From positions 620,001 through 684,000 of the forward strand of contig CP065000.1 in NCBI GenBank assembly GCA_016700075.1: a stretch of DNA of 64,000 nt, in the 5' to 3' direction. The notes beneath the pieces were generated by a model. It was not told where the DNA came from. It searched no databases and saw nothing but the letters and a program-made list of their open reading frames with translations. The translations under genes and the position numbers were made by a program. Source of the stretch: Acidobacteriota bacterium (GTDB lineage: Bacteria > Acidobacteriota > Blastocatellia > Pyrinomonadales > Pyrinomonadaceae). This document shows positions 52,814-60,985 of the stretch, piece by piece (positions within the stretch are counted from its first letter, which is position 1; every line of letters starts with the position of its first letter).

Positions 52814-53563
52814 CTAAATAAATCGAAGAAGTGTCTTAATATTCCTTTTATCGATGCGGGAGTTCTGAATTAAAGAACTTCTGGCTCTTAGCATGGCACA
52901 AAGTTCGTCTTCCGCTCTGACCATGTCTTCCGCACGATGGCAGCTGACGTAGCACTTGCCGCTACCGCACCAGCATTGGCTATTTGAGTTGATGGTGGCA
53001 GCTAGGAAGAACGCATCGTGGTTCATTTCCGGCCCCAACCACAGTTTGCCGTTCGTCTCGTCGAACAAATTCCATTTCACGAGCCATACGAGCACATGAT
53101 CCGTGAAGTCTGCAACTGTATCTCGCTGCCATTCCCATACGTCTTCCCACGCGGGATAGGCGCAGCTCGCTCCGTCGCCAAAAGTGTGATCACCCGGTCG
53201 CCGCACGAGTATCGGGTCTAGCATGAAGGCCCGAGGATGTCTCGAGCCGCCTGCGTGTTCGATCCGCACTTTGAAACTGCGGTTGGGGCGTTTCAGGTAC
53301 TTGCGGATCGACGGCTTGTCGTGCGGCCCTTTGCATCGCGGGTTGTGCAGGATCTCGCCGTCCTCGCCGATCATGATGGGACGGTTATAGTGCAGATCGT
53401 AGATGATCAGGTCGAAGTTCCGAAGTGAGCCGATCGGCTGGAGCCAGCCTTCCCATACGGCCATGCAGGACGCATCGCTTCCGTCCCTGATCAGGGTCAG
53501 AGCCGGGTAGCGGTCCGCCATGGCTTTTATGCTCGCATCGAGACGTCTGGAGGCCTGAGACAT
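52814..53563 (-). CDS. CBASS E2-like protein (Cap2-like, short type II) with C-terminal SEC-C zinc motif
   Basis: The 249-residue protein has the E2-type region of CBASS Cap2: HPRAFMLDP (about 109-117), a candidate catalytic Cys134 in DGASCAYPAW and WEWQRDTVADFTDHVLVWLV (about 143-162). No E1 or JAB gene is present, as in short type II CBASS. The C-terminus has a SEC-C motif (C197-x-C199-G-S-G, C208-H209). The gene begins directly after the CD-NTase stop. In known systems the E2 links the cyclase to targets and primes it; that is inferred here. Confidence 0.75.
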   Translation of the reverse strand: MSQASRRLDASIKAMADRYPALTLIRDGSDASCMAVWEGWLQPIGSLRNFDLIIYDLHYNRPIMIGEDGEILHNPRCKGPHDKPSIRKYLKRPNRSFKVRIEHAGGSRHPRAFMLDPILVRRPGDHTFGDGASCAYPAWEDVWEWQRDTVADFTDHVLVWLVKWNLFDETNGKLWLGPEMNHDAFFLAATINSNSQCWCGSGKCYVSCHRAEDMVRAEDELCAMLRARSSLIQNSRIDKRNIKTLLRFI

Positions 53564-54469
53564 CTATTCGCCTCCGAAAGCCGGCCGAGGAACAAAGATC
53601 CGCGGACCGGAGGAAGTGCCGTTCGAGTGCCCGGCGGACGCTGACTGCGACTTGGACTCCGGCACCTCGCCCAAGATCGCGGTCCAGTTGTCGTCATCGA
53701 CGAACTCAAGTGCGAACCGTGCCGCATCGGACAGCTCGAATTTGATCGCGGTGTTGAAAAGCTCGGACAGATCGTTGCCCGTCGGATTCGCCGGATCTTC
53801 GATCGTGATGTCGTCGATGTTGTCGCGAAGCTGGGTCAAAAGGTGAATCAGCTGATCGGTCAGGCTCTTATTCTTCTTGTCCTTGAGCAGCTCGATAGTA
53901 AGCAACTCGAGGATGAAGTTGCGGACCGCCATTTTGTTCCGTACTCGCCAAAGCTTGCCGAGACGGATCGCCGGGATCGCGCCGCTATCCTTGACGTGGC
54001 CAATGTGAACGTTCAAGTTCGTCTTCTGTCGGCCCTTCTCACCGGAGTGACGATACAGAAAAACATCGTCGCGGTCGTCGTCGACGTATCGGCCAGGTAC
54101 AACATCTATGTGATAGTCCTCGATTTCGTCCGAGGCCTTGCACTTCAGGCGGATAGCGGACGGTTTGCGTTCGAGATAGTAGTCCCCTTCAAAGGTCTCC
54201 GCGACATCGTCATAGATCTCCTGAAGCGTGTCGCCGGCAGTGCCGTCGTCATTGTCGAAGTAGCAGATCACGTCAAGATCATAAGAATCTTTGATCATCG
54301 TGCCTTTTGCCTTCGAACCGCCGTAGCGGATGCTTGGTGAGCTACCGTACTTCTCGCGGAGAAGTTTTTCCACGTCCGTTCGTCGCTGCCGCAGCAATTT
54401 CAGCTCGTCGCCGTCGTTTGCAAGTGTTTGAGATTTGAGAATCTCGTTCAGATATTCTTCGTTAGTCAT
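53564..54469 (-). CDS. CBASS CD-NTase (cGAS-like cyclic nucleotide synthase)
   Basis: This 301-residue CD-NTase has the GGSKAKGT motif (50-57), catalytic D64 and D66 (YDLDVICYF) and the third acidic D122 (YHIDVVPG), followed by an alpha-helical C-domain. It makes a cyclic oligonucleotide on phage infection that activates the effector. The C-terminus ends in PRPAFGGE, a flexible tail that could be the E2 attachment site. It lies 4 bp after the HNH-SAVED gene and abuts the E2 gene. Confidence 0.92.
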   Translation of the reverse strand: MTNEEYLNEILKSQTLANDGDELKLLRQRRTDVEKLLREKYGSSPSIRYGGSKAKGTMIKDSYDLDVICYFDNDDGTAGDTLQEIYDDVAETFEGDYYLERKPSAIRLKCKASDEIEDYHIDVVPGRYVDDDRDDVFLYRHSGEKGRQKTNLNVHIGHVKDSGAIPAIRLGKLWRVRNKMAVRNFILELLTIELLKDKKNKSLTDQLIHLLTQLRDNIDDITIEDPANPTGNDLSELFNTAIKFELSDAARFALEFVDDDNWTAILGEVPESKSQSASAGHSNGTSSGPRIFVPRPAFGGE

Positions 54470-54473
54470 GGTG

Positions 54474-55703
54474 TTAGTTGTTTACCTCTAATATTTTTGT
54501 GAAACCGCCGAGTCGCTTGTCCTCGTCGTAGACCATAATGGTCGGGTCCGCCTTCGGCATCAGCCCGCGACCGCATGTAAACGCGATCGGTGCCGGAGCG
54601 GCCGGGAATAAGTGAAGGGAGTCGAGTTTGCCGTGTTTGGTGCCGATCGCACGCAGGGCGCGCTGATACACCTCGCGGAAATTGTCCAAGTCGTCTTTAC
54701 GGCGAAGAAACCCGGGATGCGGATCGACGCCGTCGAGCGTAATCTCATAAACGGTCGCGTCAGTTACGACGTCCGCCGGTAAGGCAGCCACGTCGATCGT
54801 ACCGCTCAACGAAATCAGAAGGGCGACATTCTTGCGATCCTTGCCGTTGCGCAGCATGTGAAATTTGTACCGGACCGGTTCGCCGTCCTTCTTCCACGTC
54901 CAGTCCTGAGTGTCGCGGTGCTTCTGATACAAGTCGCATCCGACCTTATCGCCGAGGATACTGCCGGCGTAGATCAAGATCGGCATCGGAGCCAGCGGGA
55001 ACACCGACAGGTGGCTAGTCTTGTCCTCGCTCATCGTCGTCTCGACCACACGTTCCAGATCGTTCTGTACCTTCTTCTTCGCAAGCTCATAGAACTCCGG
55101 CCCTTCGTCCGGCATTGCGTTGAGGTCGATATCGAATCCTTCACGAGTCGCGGAGTATCGCGGTGCGACTGCGGAGTTGATGTCACCCGGCGAAACCCGC
55201 TTCGTGGGCTTTGTGCCGATCTTCGCCCGGATCCCGACCGCTGTCGTCTGCCGGTCCGGCGAAGTGCCGGTGAGCAGGAACACGCGGTCCTCGTGAGCTT
55301 TCTTGTAAGCCTCAAGCACTTCGCGAGGATGCTCGTTGGGTGAGTCGTCAATCAGCTTGTGACACGGGTGACACAGGAGCATCAGATTGTCGACCTCGTT
55401 AATGTCTTCTGGTCGGTTCGAGACGTTTCCCCGAGGGCCGTTCTTACTGAAGGCGACGACGTGGGCCATCTGAGCAAAGTTGCCACGCTTGTGCGTCAGG
55501 TGGTGCTCGGTGAGATACCGGTTGCAGCCATCGAACTCACATCGGCCGCCTGCACGGACAAAAAGCAGAATTTGAACAGGCACCTTGATCTTGCGGGTGA
55601 CATCGATCACCGGAGAATCGGGCGTTTTAGCCTTTGTGGAAGCTTTTGGCTTCGCTGTTGGTTTAGTTGATCTCATAAAAAACAAAGGAATTTCTACTCC
55701 CAT
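54474..55703 (-). CDS. CBASS effector Cap5-like HNH-SAVED nuclease
   Basis: The 409-residue protein has a basic N-terminal extension, an HNH nuclease domain (about 48-135: GRCEFDGCNRYLTEHHLT, AQMAHVVAFSKNGPRGN, NLMLLCHPCHKLIDD) and a C-terminal SAVED domain (about 200-400) that senses cyclic nucleotides. Binding activates DNA degradation and abortive defence. Start may be 55703 or the ATG at 55676. It is the first gene of the minus-strand CBASS operon, divergent from the sigma-like gene at 55808. Confidence 0.9.
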   Translation of the reverse strand: MGVEIPLFFMRSTKPTAKPKASTKAKTPDSPVIDVTRKIKVPVQILLFVRAGGRCEFDGCNRYLTEHHLTHKRGNFAQMAHVVAFSKNGPRGNVSNRPEDINEVDNLMLLCHPCHKLIDDSPNEHPREVLEAYKKAHEDRVFLLTGTSPDRQTTAVGIRAKIGTKPTKRVSPGDINSAVAPRYSATREGFDIDLNAMPDEGPEFYELAKKKVQNDLERVVETTMSEDKTSHLSVFPLAPMPILIYAGSILGDKVGCDLYQKHRDTQDWTWKKDGEPVRYKFHMLRNGKDRKNVALLISLSGTIDVAALPADVVTDATVYEITLDGVDPHPGFLRRKDDLDNFREVYQRALRAIGTKHGKLDSLHLFPAAPAPIAFTCGRGLMPKADPTIMVYDEDKRLGGFTKILEVNN

Positions 55704-55706
55704 GCT

Positions 55707-55774
55707 CTAATACTGGGTTTGCGGCCGATTCCCGACATTTTTTTGTCGGAAAGCTGCAAAAAAATCAGTATTAG
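55707..55774. promoter_or_regulatory. Operator-like repeats between CBASS and the sigma/ImmA operon
   Basis: A perfect 9-bp inverted repeat (CTAATACTG at 55707-55715, CAGTATTAG at 55766-55774) flanks a 6-bp-stem hairpin CCGACA/TGTCGG (55732-55749). Both lie between the divergent CBASS and sigma-like genes. A TATAAA (about 55798) precedes the ATG at 55808 by only a few bases, so that message may be nearly leaderless. These sites could let the plus-strand regulators control both operons. Confidence 0.5.
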
Positions 55775-55807
55775 ATTTCGGGATCGCTTGATTAGGCTAT
55801 AAATTAG

Positions 55808-56416
55808 ATGGCAATGAACGACTCCCGCCACGATCCGAATGAGACTGTAGCGACTCAGGATGAGATCACGGCAGCAATCAATGCGTTGACGCGTACGGAC
55901 AAGAAACGGCTTGAACGTGCGGCCAGGTATTACATCAACGGCCTCGGGCGGAAGGCGGTCCGTCGAAATTGGGGAGATCTGCTCAGGGAAACGATCCTGG
56001 CTTTCTACCGGCCCGACGGGCGTAAGTGGTACAAGGAACGGGTCGACCTAATGCGAACGCTATTGCTCAACATGCGAAGCGTCGCCTCAAACTGGAAGGA
56101 AGCCGTCCACGATAGCGAAGCGATTGTCGAGGCCGAGCTCATTTCCGTTGATGACGAAGGACGGACGTCGTTTTCCATAGAGCAAGTCGCCGGAGAGTCT
56201 CCTGATATACAAAAGGAACTTGAGCAACGTGAGAAATTGGAAATGGCAAGAAAGGTTATCGAAGAGCGCGACGTCGCCGTATTGATCCTCGACGGAATAT
56301 GCGAGGGGCTAAAGGGATCGGAGATCGCAGAGGCTCTCGAGCTCAGCGAGCAGGAGTACGAAACACAGCGGATATGGATGCTTCGAAAATTGCGCAAGGC
56401 GTTCCAACGTGGGTGA
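55808..56416 (+). CDS. Sigma-70-like RNA polymerase sigma factor beside CBASS
   Basis: This 202-residue protein has an N-terminal helical region with LTRTDKKRLERAARYYINGL (about 28-47) and AVRRNWGDLLRETILAFY resembling region 2, and a region-4-like HTH with LILDGICEGLKGSEIAEALE (about 160-179) and RIWMLRKLRKAF. It lacks strong diagnostic motifs but the design is ECF-like. It is the first of three overlapping genes (to 57639) divergent from CBASS. High-GC codon use is similar to the CBASS genes. Confidence 0.6.
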   Translation: MAMNDSRHDPNETVATQDEITAAINALTRTDKKRLERAARYYINGLGRKAVRRNWGDLLRETILAFYRPDGRKWYKERVDLMRTLLLNMRSVASNWKEAVHDSEAIVEAELISVDDEGRTSFSIEQVAGESPDIQKELEQREKLEMARKVIEERDVAVLILDGICEGLKGSEIAEALELSEQEYETQRIWMLRKLRKAFQRG

Positions 56417-56423
56417 TCGATTG

Positions 56424-56840
56424 ATGCCGAATAACTACGACGAACAATATTTCAATCTGATGAGCTCCTTGGCGGACTCGGTCATCGACATGTCCGATGA
56501 AGAGGTCGAAGAGGCGATTCGGGGAGACGGCGACAATGTCGATCAGATCCATACGGTTCTGATGGACACGATCAAGGAGGGAAGGAAACTGGCACTCGAA
56601 CAGGCGCGCCGTGAGTATGAAGCAGAGAGTGAGCGGTTGCGGACACAGACATACGAACTACCCCAAACCCCTGCCGAGAAACGGGGTCTGATCCAGAAAT
56701 TGATCGAGTCGCTGAGCTTTGGCCAACAGGAGTTGACCCTGCAGTTCTGCGAATACGAAAGCATGCCCGACGAAGACCTCGATGGGGCGCTGAAACAGCT
56801 ACTGGAACTCCAGTCCGATACGGAGAAACTTGAGCAATAA
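56424..56840 (+). CDS. Small acidic helical protein, possible anti-sigma factor
   Basis: This 138-residue acidic protein is almost entirely helical with coiled-coil-like stretches (EEVEEAIRGDGDNVDQIH and EQARREYEAESERLR). It lies 8 bp after the sigma-like gene and overlaps the ImmA/IrrE start. In ImmA/IrrE operons a regulator partner is cleaved by the protease; this protein could be such a substrate, for example an anti-sigma. No family is recognised. The ATG at 56424 is chosen over 56409 because the latter overlaps the sigma gene. Confidence 0.55.
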   Translation: MPNNYDEQYFNLMSSLADSVIDMSDEEVEEAIRGDGDNVDQIHTVLMDTIKEGRKLALEQARREYEAESERLRTQTYELPQTPAEKRGLIQKLIESLSFGQQELTLQFCEYESMPDEDLDGALKQLLELQSDTEKLEQ

Positions 56841-57639
56841 GCCGGTGTCAGTCAAGAAGATCTTCGAAGACCTGCCGGTCGACTCCCCGGCGGAGATCGA
56901 CATCGAGGCGATCGCGTACTACTACGGAGCTTTGGTTGTAAAGGAGAAGTTGCACGGCAGTGCTGCACGGATCATCGGTAAGGGCGATCGTGCGTTCATT
57001 ACGGTCGACAGTTCGGGCTTGCCCGCTCGGCAGCGATTCTCGGTCGCGCACGAGCTCGGTCACTGGATGATCCATCGTGGAAAGCTTTCAACGCTAATTT
57101 GTAGCGAAAGGGATCTATTGACCGGTTGGAAGGTTGACGACCCTGAGCGGAGCGCCAACCGCTTCGCCGCTGACCTGCTGATGCCCTCGTTTCTGTTTGC
57201 TCCCGCCGCGAAGAACCGGCCGATCACCTTCGATTCTGTGCGGGAGTTGTGCGCAGAGTTTCGAACCAGTCTTACCGCGACAGCGATCCGACTAGTAGAA
57301 AGCGGATCGTTCTCGTCGATGCTGGTATGCTCGACAAGCAATGGTGTGAAATGGAAGTTTCGCGATCGCGACGTTCCGGACGGGATCCAACTCCACGACG
57401 AGCCAGGCGCCCACACAAACGCAGCAGAGATGCTTAACCAGAAGACGCCGCAAACAAACCCCGTAGACATCCAAGCGAGCGACTGGTTCACCCACCCAAG
57501 ATCGAAACACTACGAGGTTTGCGAGGACTCGGTCAAGGTGTACGACGACACGGTCCTGTCACTCCTCTGGTGGAGGAATGAACAGCAACTGGTCGACCTC
57601 GATCAAGAAGCCGAGGAACTAGATTTTGAAGACAGTTGA
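56830..57639 (+). CDS. ImmA/IrrE-family zinc metallopeptidase
   Basis: The 269-residue protein has the zinc motif HELGH (74-78, RQRFSVAHELGHWM) and a downstream ERSANRFAADLLMP segment (about 107-120) with the third ligand Glu, typical of ImmA/IrrE. The C-terminal part (about 170-269) is variable. Translation begins at a TTG overlapping the previous stop, with GGAG 5 bp upstream. Related proteases (CapP) cleave repressors (CapH) beside CBASS loci; here it may cleave the small acidic or sigma-like protein. Confidence 0.85.
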   Translation: MSNKPVSVKKIFEDLPVDSPAEIDIEAIAYYYGALVVKEKLHGSAARIIGKGDRAFITVDSSGLPARQRFSVAHELGHWMIHRGKLSTLICSERDLLTGWKVDDPERSANRFAADLLMPSFLFAPAAKNRPITFDSVRELCAEFRTSLTATAIRLVESGSFSSMLVCSTSNGVKWKFRDRDVPDGIQLHDEPGAHTNAAEMLNQKTPQTNPVDIQASDWFTHPRSKHYEVCEDSVKVYDDTVLSLLWWRNEQQLVDLDQEAEELDFEDS

Positions 57640-57732
57640 GCCGCCCACTATTAGCTTGACGATGAGCAAGTGTCACGTGAAATAAATTGGAATCCGAAAC
57701 GATTGCTCGCCGAGTTCTGCCGATAGCAAAGT

Positions 57733-58803
57733 CTATTGCACGTCGTCGAGCCGCTTAACTGCGTCAAGCATCAAATCAGCATCCGTCTCGGCGTAAATGT
57801 TTGTGATGCTCATGTCTGAGTGAGCGAACAGATTTTGAACTATTAGAGGATTGGTGTTCCTTCGAATAAGCTCACTGGCAAAGTAGGTTCTAAGATCGTG
57901 AAAATGATAGTTTTCTTCTCTTGTTCCGTCTGGCTTGTTGATCTTGGCCCTTATGAGAACCGGATGCCAGCGTTTTCGAAAATCGACAATTGGAAATGGT
58001 AGTTGTTTATCGGCGATTAGGTCCCGTAATACCGATGCCGCAGTTGCATTGATCGGAACGGATCGCGGAGGTCGTCCCTTCGAACCAATTACCCACACTC
58101 TTTGATTCTCAAAATCAATCACCTCCTCGTTCAAAGCCAATAGTTGGCCTCGGCGCAACGGCATGTTAACGGCTAATTGGACAAGCCTGTAAAGTAGCTG
58201 ATCGGATTCAAGTTCCTTCCAAAGAGCTTTCTTTTGTTCGGTCGTGAGTAGGCGCTTTCTTGGCGGTGGTTCTGGTAAGGCCTTCACATACTGCATTGGG
58301 TTGCGATCAAGAACGTCCTCTTCGCAAGCGAGACTGAAGATCTTCGACAAAGTTGACATGATCCTATTGATCGAGGAAGGAGATATCGAACTTTTCTTTT
58401 TTCGCTGGTTTTTCCCATACTGAAGTTTGTTCCTGCAATCGCGACAATCCTGTGGCGTAATGGTGTGCAGAGGTTGATCCTTTAGGTGTTTCAAAAGAAG
58501 CTTAATGTAAAGATTCTTCGCTCCCTTATTGACGTTGTTTTGCTCTACATACTTTCGATAGGTTGTTTCTACAAAGTCTCCAAAAGTTACAGTCGTATCT
58601 GTTAGTCCGAATGATCTGTCGAATAGTTGCTTGACCAGTTGCCGCTCGGCGAGTTCAGCTTCTTCCTTAGTGCGGGCTGTCGGAATAACCTGATGAATCG
58701 TCTTGTGCCCTTTAACTCGTCTGTATACCCACCAACGAGCGGTCGAATAGGCTGGATGTTTAGCGTTGATCCGCTTACCGTTATATTTCTTAAAAACTGA
58801 CAT
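57733..58803 (-). CDS. Tyrosine recombinase/integrase of the ICE
   Basis: This 356-residue integrase catalyses site-specific excision and integration. It has an N-terminal arm and core-binding domain (about 70-170) and a catalytic domain with R217 or R218 (NMPLRRGQ), K242, H302-x-x-R305 (HDLR), H328 and nucleophile Y337 (TNIYAET). It lies 4 bp downstream of the excisionase-like gene and about 530 bp from the tRNA-Pro 3' end. It ends near the ImmA/IrrE gene, 93 bp away, convergent. Confidence 0.95.
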   Translation of the reverse strand: MSVFKKYNGKRINAKHPAYSTARWWVYRRVKGHKTIHQVIPTARTKEEAELAERQLVKQLFDRSFGLTDTTVTFGDFVETTYRKYVEQNNVNKGAKNLYIKLLLKHLKDQPLHTITPQDCRDCRNKLQYGKNQRKKKSSISPSSINRIMSTLSKIFSLACEEDVLDRNPMQYVKALPEPPPRKRLLTTEQKKALWKELESDQLLYRLVQLAVNMPLRRGQLLALNEEVIDFENQRVWVIGSKGRPPRSVPINATAASVLRDLIADKQLPFPIVDFRKRWHPVLIRAKINKPDGTREENYHFHDLRTYFASELIRRNTNPLIVQNLFAHSDMSITNIYAETDADLMLDAVKRLDDVQ

Positions 58804-58807
58804 ACGC

Positions 58808-59062
58808 TTAGTAATTCGCTAACCAGGCATCCACCTCAGTTCTGTTAAAAGTTGGCCGGCCGACTCCGTGGAACGGTAAACCATTCTTTCGCATCCATCG
58901 ATTGATCGTTGCACTAGATTTTTTCAAGTACTTCGCGACTTCGGACTTCGTCATAATCTGTGGCGGCTGCGATGAATGAATAGCTTTCTCGATTGCCCCC
59001 GCGACGGAATTATCGATCAAGCGAATCAGTTCAGCTTTTTCTATCGTTATTATTTCAACCAT
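58808..59062 (-). CDS. Excisionase-like helix-turn-helix protein
   Basis: The 84-residue protein has a MerR/excisionase-type HTH in its C-terminal half (MTKSEVAKYLKKSSATINRW, then GRPTFNRTEVDAWL). Such small proteins bend DNA at attachment sites and direct integrase toward excision. It is transcribed with the integrase. An upstream helical segment (IDNSVAGAIEKAIHS) precedes the HTH. Confidence 0.85.
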   Translation of the reverse strand: MVEIITIEKAELIRLIDNSVAGAIEKAIHSSQPPQIMTKSEVAKYLKKSSATINRWMRKNGLPFHGVGRPTFNRTEVDAWLANY

Positions 59063-59332
59063 ACCCCGATCCTCCGATCACCCTTTTTGCAATGTACGTG
59101 CCTCAGCTCATAAGGCCTTAAAAAGGCCCGCCTCGACGGCTAAAACGGCAAAAATGCGCCACTCGGCCCAGTTTTGCACCAGCCCTAGAATGTTTCTGAA
59201 CCAGCGTGATCTAAGGTGATGATTTATGGGAGTTTTGAGCGGAAAATCGATGACAAAAAGAATACTGCAACCAACCTGCAACCAAGTCAAAAAAATGGAG
59301 CTTCCAGCAATCGCTGAAAGCCCCGTGTTTAT
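59063..59332. other. Right attachment-site region between excisionase gene and tRNA-Pro
   Basis: About 270 bp without a gene lie between the excisionase-like gene and the tRNA 3' end. If the element inserted into the tRNA, as integrases of this type commonly do, the right attachment core includes the tRNA 3' end and this side holds integrase arm sites. The only clear structure is the hairpin at 59291-59325, probably the tRNA terminator. No duplicate of the tRNA 3' sequence was found in the window. Confidence 0.5.
59291..59325 (-). terminator. Rho-independent terminator after tRNA-Pro
   Basis: On the minus strand a 12-bp stem with two G-U pairs (GGGGCTTTCAGC/GCTGGAAGCTCC, GATT loop) is followed by ATTTTTTT. 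It begins 8 bases after the tRNA 3' end and would end the tRNA transcript. It may be host or element sequence. Confidence 0.8.
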
Positions 59333-59409
59333 TGGTCGGGACGGCGAGATTTGAACTCACGACCTCTCGCACCCCAAGCGAACGCGCTACCAGGCTGCGC
59401 TACGTCCCG
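59333..59409 (-). tRNA. tRNA-Pro (GGG anticodon)
   Basis: The 77-base gene on the minus strand has acceptor stem CGGGACG/CGTCCCG, D-loop GCGCAGCCTGGTAGCGC, anticodon arm TTCGC-TTGGGGT-GCGAG with anticodon GGG, T-arm with the GTTCAAATC loop region, discriminator A and encoded CCA. It is the presumed integration site of the element. It stays intact after insertion, as expected when the element supplies the 3' end. Confidence 0.95.
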
Positions 59410-59460
59410 AAATACAGTTTTCAGGTTAAGTTGGCATCGGGCTTTTGTCAAACCCTTTGC

Positions 59461-59946
59461 TTAGAGGGCCTCGTTTGCAAGCGGGTCTCGGTTCAACATT
59501 TCTTTTAGTTCATGCAGATGGCTCGATATCGCCTGCAAGGCTTTGGCCTGTTTCTCGTCCAAGCCGCCGGCGGCTGACGATGCGTGCGCGAATTCCGTCG
59601 GGAGCGAATCAAATAGCGTCGGTGCCTCACTATCATGCAATGAACTGACTGCGGAAGCCGCCACCGGCATTTTCGGACGATTTGACTCACGCTGATCTGA
59701 GATCAATTTCTTACGGGCTCCTGCGATAGTGAACATATCGTCATAGAGCAGCTGTTTTATTCGCAGTGCCGTTTCAACATCCTTTTTACGGTAGCTTCGC
59801 TGACCGGATTTGTTCTTTTGCGGCGAAAGCATTGAGAATTCCGTTTCCCAGTAACGCAAAACGTGTGCCTGGACACCAACAAGGTCGCAAACCTCGCCGA
59901 TCTTGAAAAACAGCTTGTCCGGAATTTCCACAGGTTCATTTTTCAT
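59461..59946 (-). CDS. MerR-family transcriptional regulator
   Basis: This 161-residue protein has a MerR DNA-binding domain (about 10-75: FFKIGEVCDLVGVQAHVLRY, then GQRSYRKKDVETALRIKQLL) and a short, partly helical C-terminus (HLHELKEMLN). It lacks a clear metal-binding effector domain. This type (WETEF motif) is found in many bacteria near core genes, not only on elements. It lies just beyond the tRNA and is divergent from thiL. Confidence 0.88.
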   Translation of the reverse strand: MKNEPVEIPDKLFFKIGEVCDLVGVQAHVLRYWETEFSMLSPQKNKSGQRSYRKKDVETALRIKQLLYDDMFTIAGARKKLISDQRESNRPKMPVAASAVSSLHDSEAPTLFDSLPTEFAHASSAAGGLDEKQAKALQAISSHLHELKEMLNRDPLANEAL

Positions 59947-60028
59947 AGAGGTTGAACGTGTTAAAGTTTAATCTTAAGATGAGTCGTTATTTTATGCATA
60001 TACGACACTTGTGTCAATTGAATCACAC

Positions 60029-60985
60029 ATGAAGAGCGAAACGGACTTCATACTGGACCTCAAGTCAAAGTATTCCCTTAACTTTGTCGGCGACGACTGC
60101 GCAGTGATACCTAAGGATGCCGCAGCTGACATGGTCATCACCGCGGATATGCTGGTTGAGGACGTAGATTTCCGCCTGGAATGGACCGATCCGTTCCTTT
60201 TGGGCCGAAAGGCTCTTTGTGTATCTCTCTCGGACATAGCCGCTATGGGGGCGACCCCGACTTGGGCGATGCTGTCGATCGCGGTCCCGGAAATACTGTG
60301 GAAGAGTGATTTTCTTAATGCATTCTATGAAGGCTGGCATTCGCAGGCCAATGAATACGGCGTCACGCTGATCGGAGGCGATATATCACGCTCGCCTGAT
60401 AGGCTCGTAATTGACTCGATCGTCAGCGGCGATGTCCCCTCGGGAGATGCATTGATGCGAAGCGGATCTCGGCCCGGCGACCTGATCTATGTGTCGGGGA
60501 CTTTAGGGGGCTCGGCCGGAGGCTTACAATTACTGGAAAAAGGGTTGAGATCTGAGGCAAATGCCGCACGTCCTGAGAGCCGGCTTATAAAATATCAACT
60601 CGATCCGACACCTCAGATATATCTGGGTAACTATCTGCAGAAACATAACTTAGCAACCTCTTCAATTGATATAAGTGATGGCTTTTCCACAGATCTTTTC
60701 CACATCTGTGAAAAAAGTATGGTGGGATGCCTGGTTGAGGTTAACCTACTTCCGATCGATCCGGATCTGTTGGAGTTCGTCTCCTCAATTGAGGCTCTAG
60801 AACTTGCATTGAACGGCGGCGAGGATTTTCAACTTCTTTTTACGGTTCCGCCCGAAAAGGAAAACCTGCTGGACACTCGAAATTTAACAAAGGTAGGCGT
60901 GATCACTCCATTGGAGAATGGAATGAAGCTTCTCAACGAAGGCAGATCAAATGATCTGGCACCGAAGGGCTTTGCCCATTTTTAG
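60029..60985 (+). CDS. thiL: Thiamine-monophosphate kinase
   Basis: This 318-residue enzyme makes thiamine diphosphate from the monophosphate with ATP, the last step of vitamin B1 synthesis. It has GDDCAVI (about 22-28), ITADMLVEDVDF (about 38-49), DIAAMGATPTWAMLS (about 68-82) and IGGDISRSPD motifs and NGGEDFQLLF near the end, all typical of the PurM/ThiL family. The ATG at 60029 fits the family start; a GTG at 60011 is also in frame. It is a host gene beyond the element, convergent by 4 bp with the next gene. Confidence 0.93.
   Translation: MKSETDFILDLKSKYSLNFVGDDCAVIPKDAAADMVITADMLVEDVDFRLEWTDPFLLGRKALCVSLSDIAAMGATPTWAMLSIAVPEILWKSDFLNAFYEGWHSQANEYGVTLIGGDISRSPDRLVIDSIVSGDVPSGDALMRSGSRPGDLIYVSGTLGGSAGGLQLLEKGLRSEANAARPESRLIKYQLDPTPQIYLGNYLQKHNLATSSIDISDGFSTDLFHICEKSMVGCLVEVNLLPIDPDLLEFVSSIEALELALNGGEDFQLLFTVPPEKENLLDTRNLTKVGVITPLENGMKLLNEGRSNDLAPKGFAHF

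Larger units (their letters stand above)
1..59332. mobile_element. Integrative and conjugative element (PRTRC/T4SS type), left end outside window
   Basis: The interval carries all the parts of a self-transmissible element: relaxase and probable oriT, a VirB/Trb secretion system, coupling protein, SSBs, helicase/methylase, and an integrase plus excisionase-like gene beside the 3' end of tRNA-Pro. Defence and signalling cargo sits between the mobility block and the integrase. The right boundary is set at the tRNA 3' end, the usual target of tyrosine integrases. No repeat of the tRNA 3' sequence was seen by eye near the left edge, so the true left end is probably upstream of position 1. It remains possible that 1-2554 is chromosomal. 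The ICE assignment is strong; the left limit is inference. Confidence 0.8.

Noticed and set aside
1..59332. Insertion sequences or transposons
   Set aside because: No transposase-like gene or terminal inverted repeat pair was recognised in the window.
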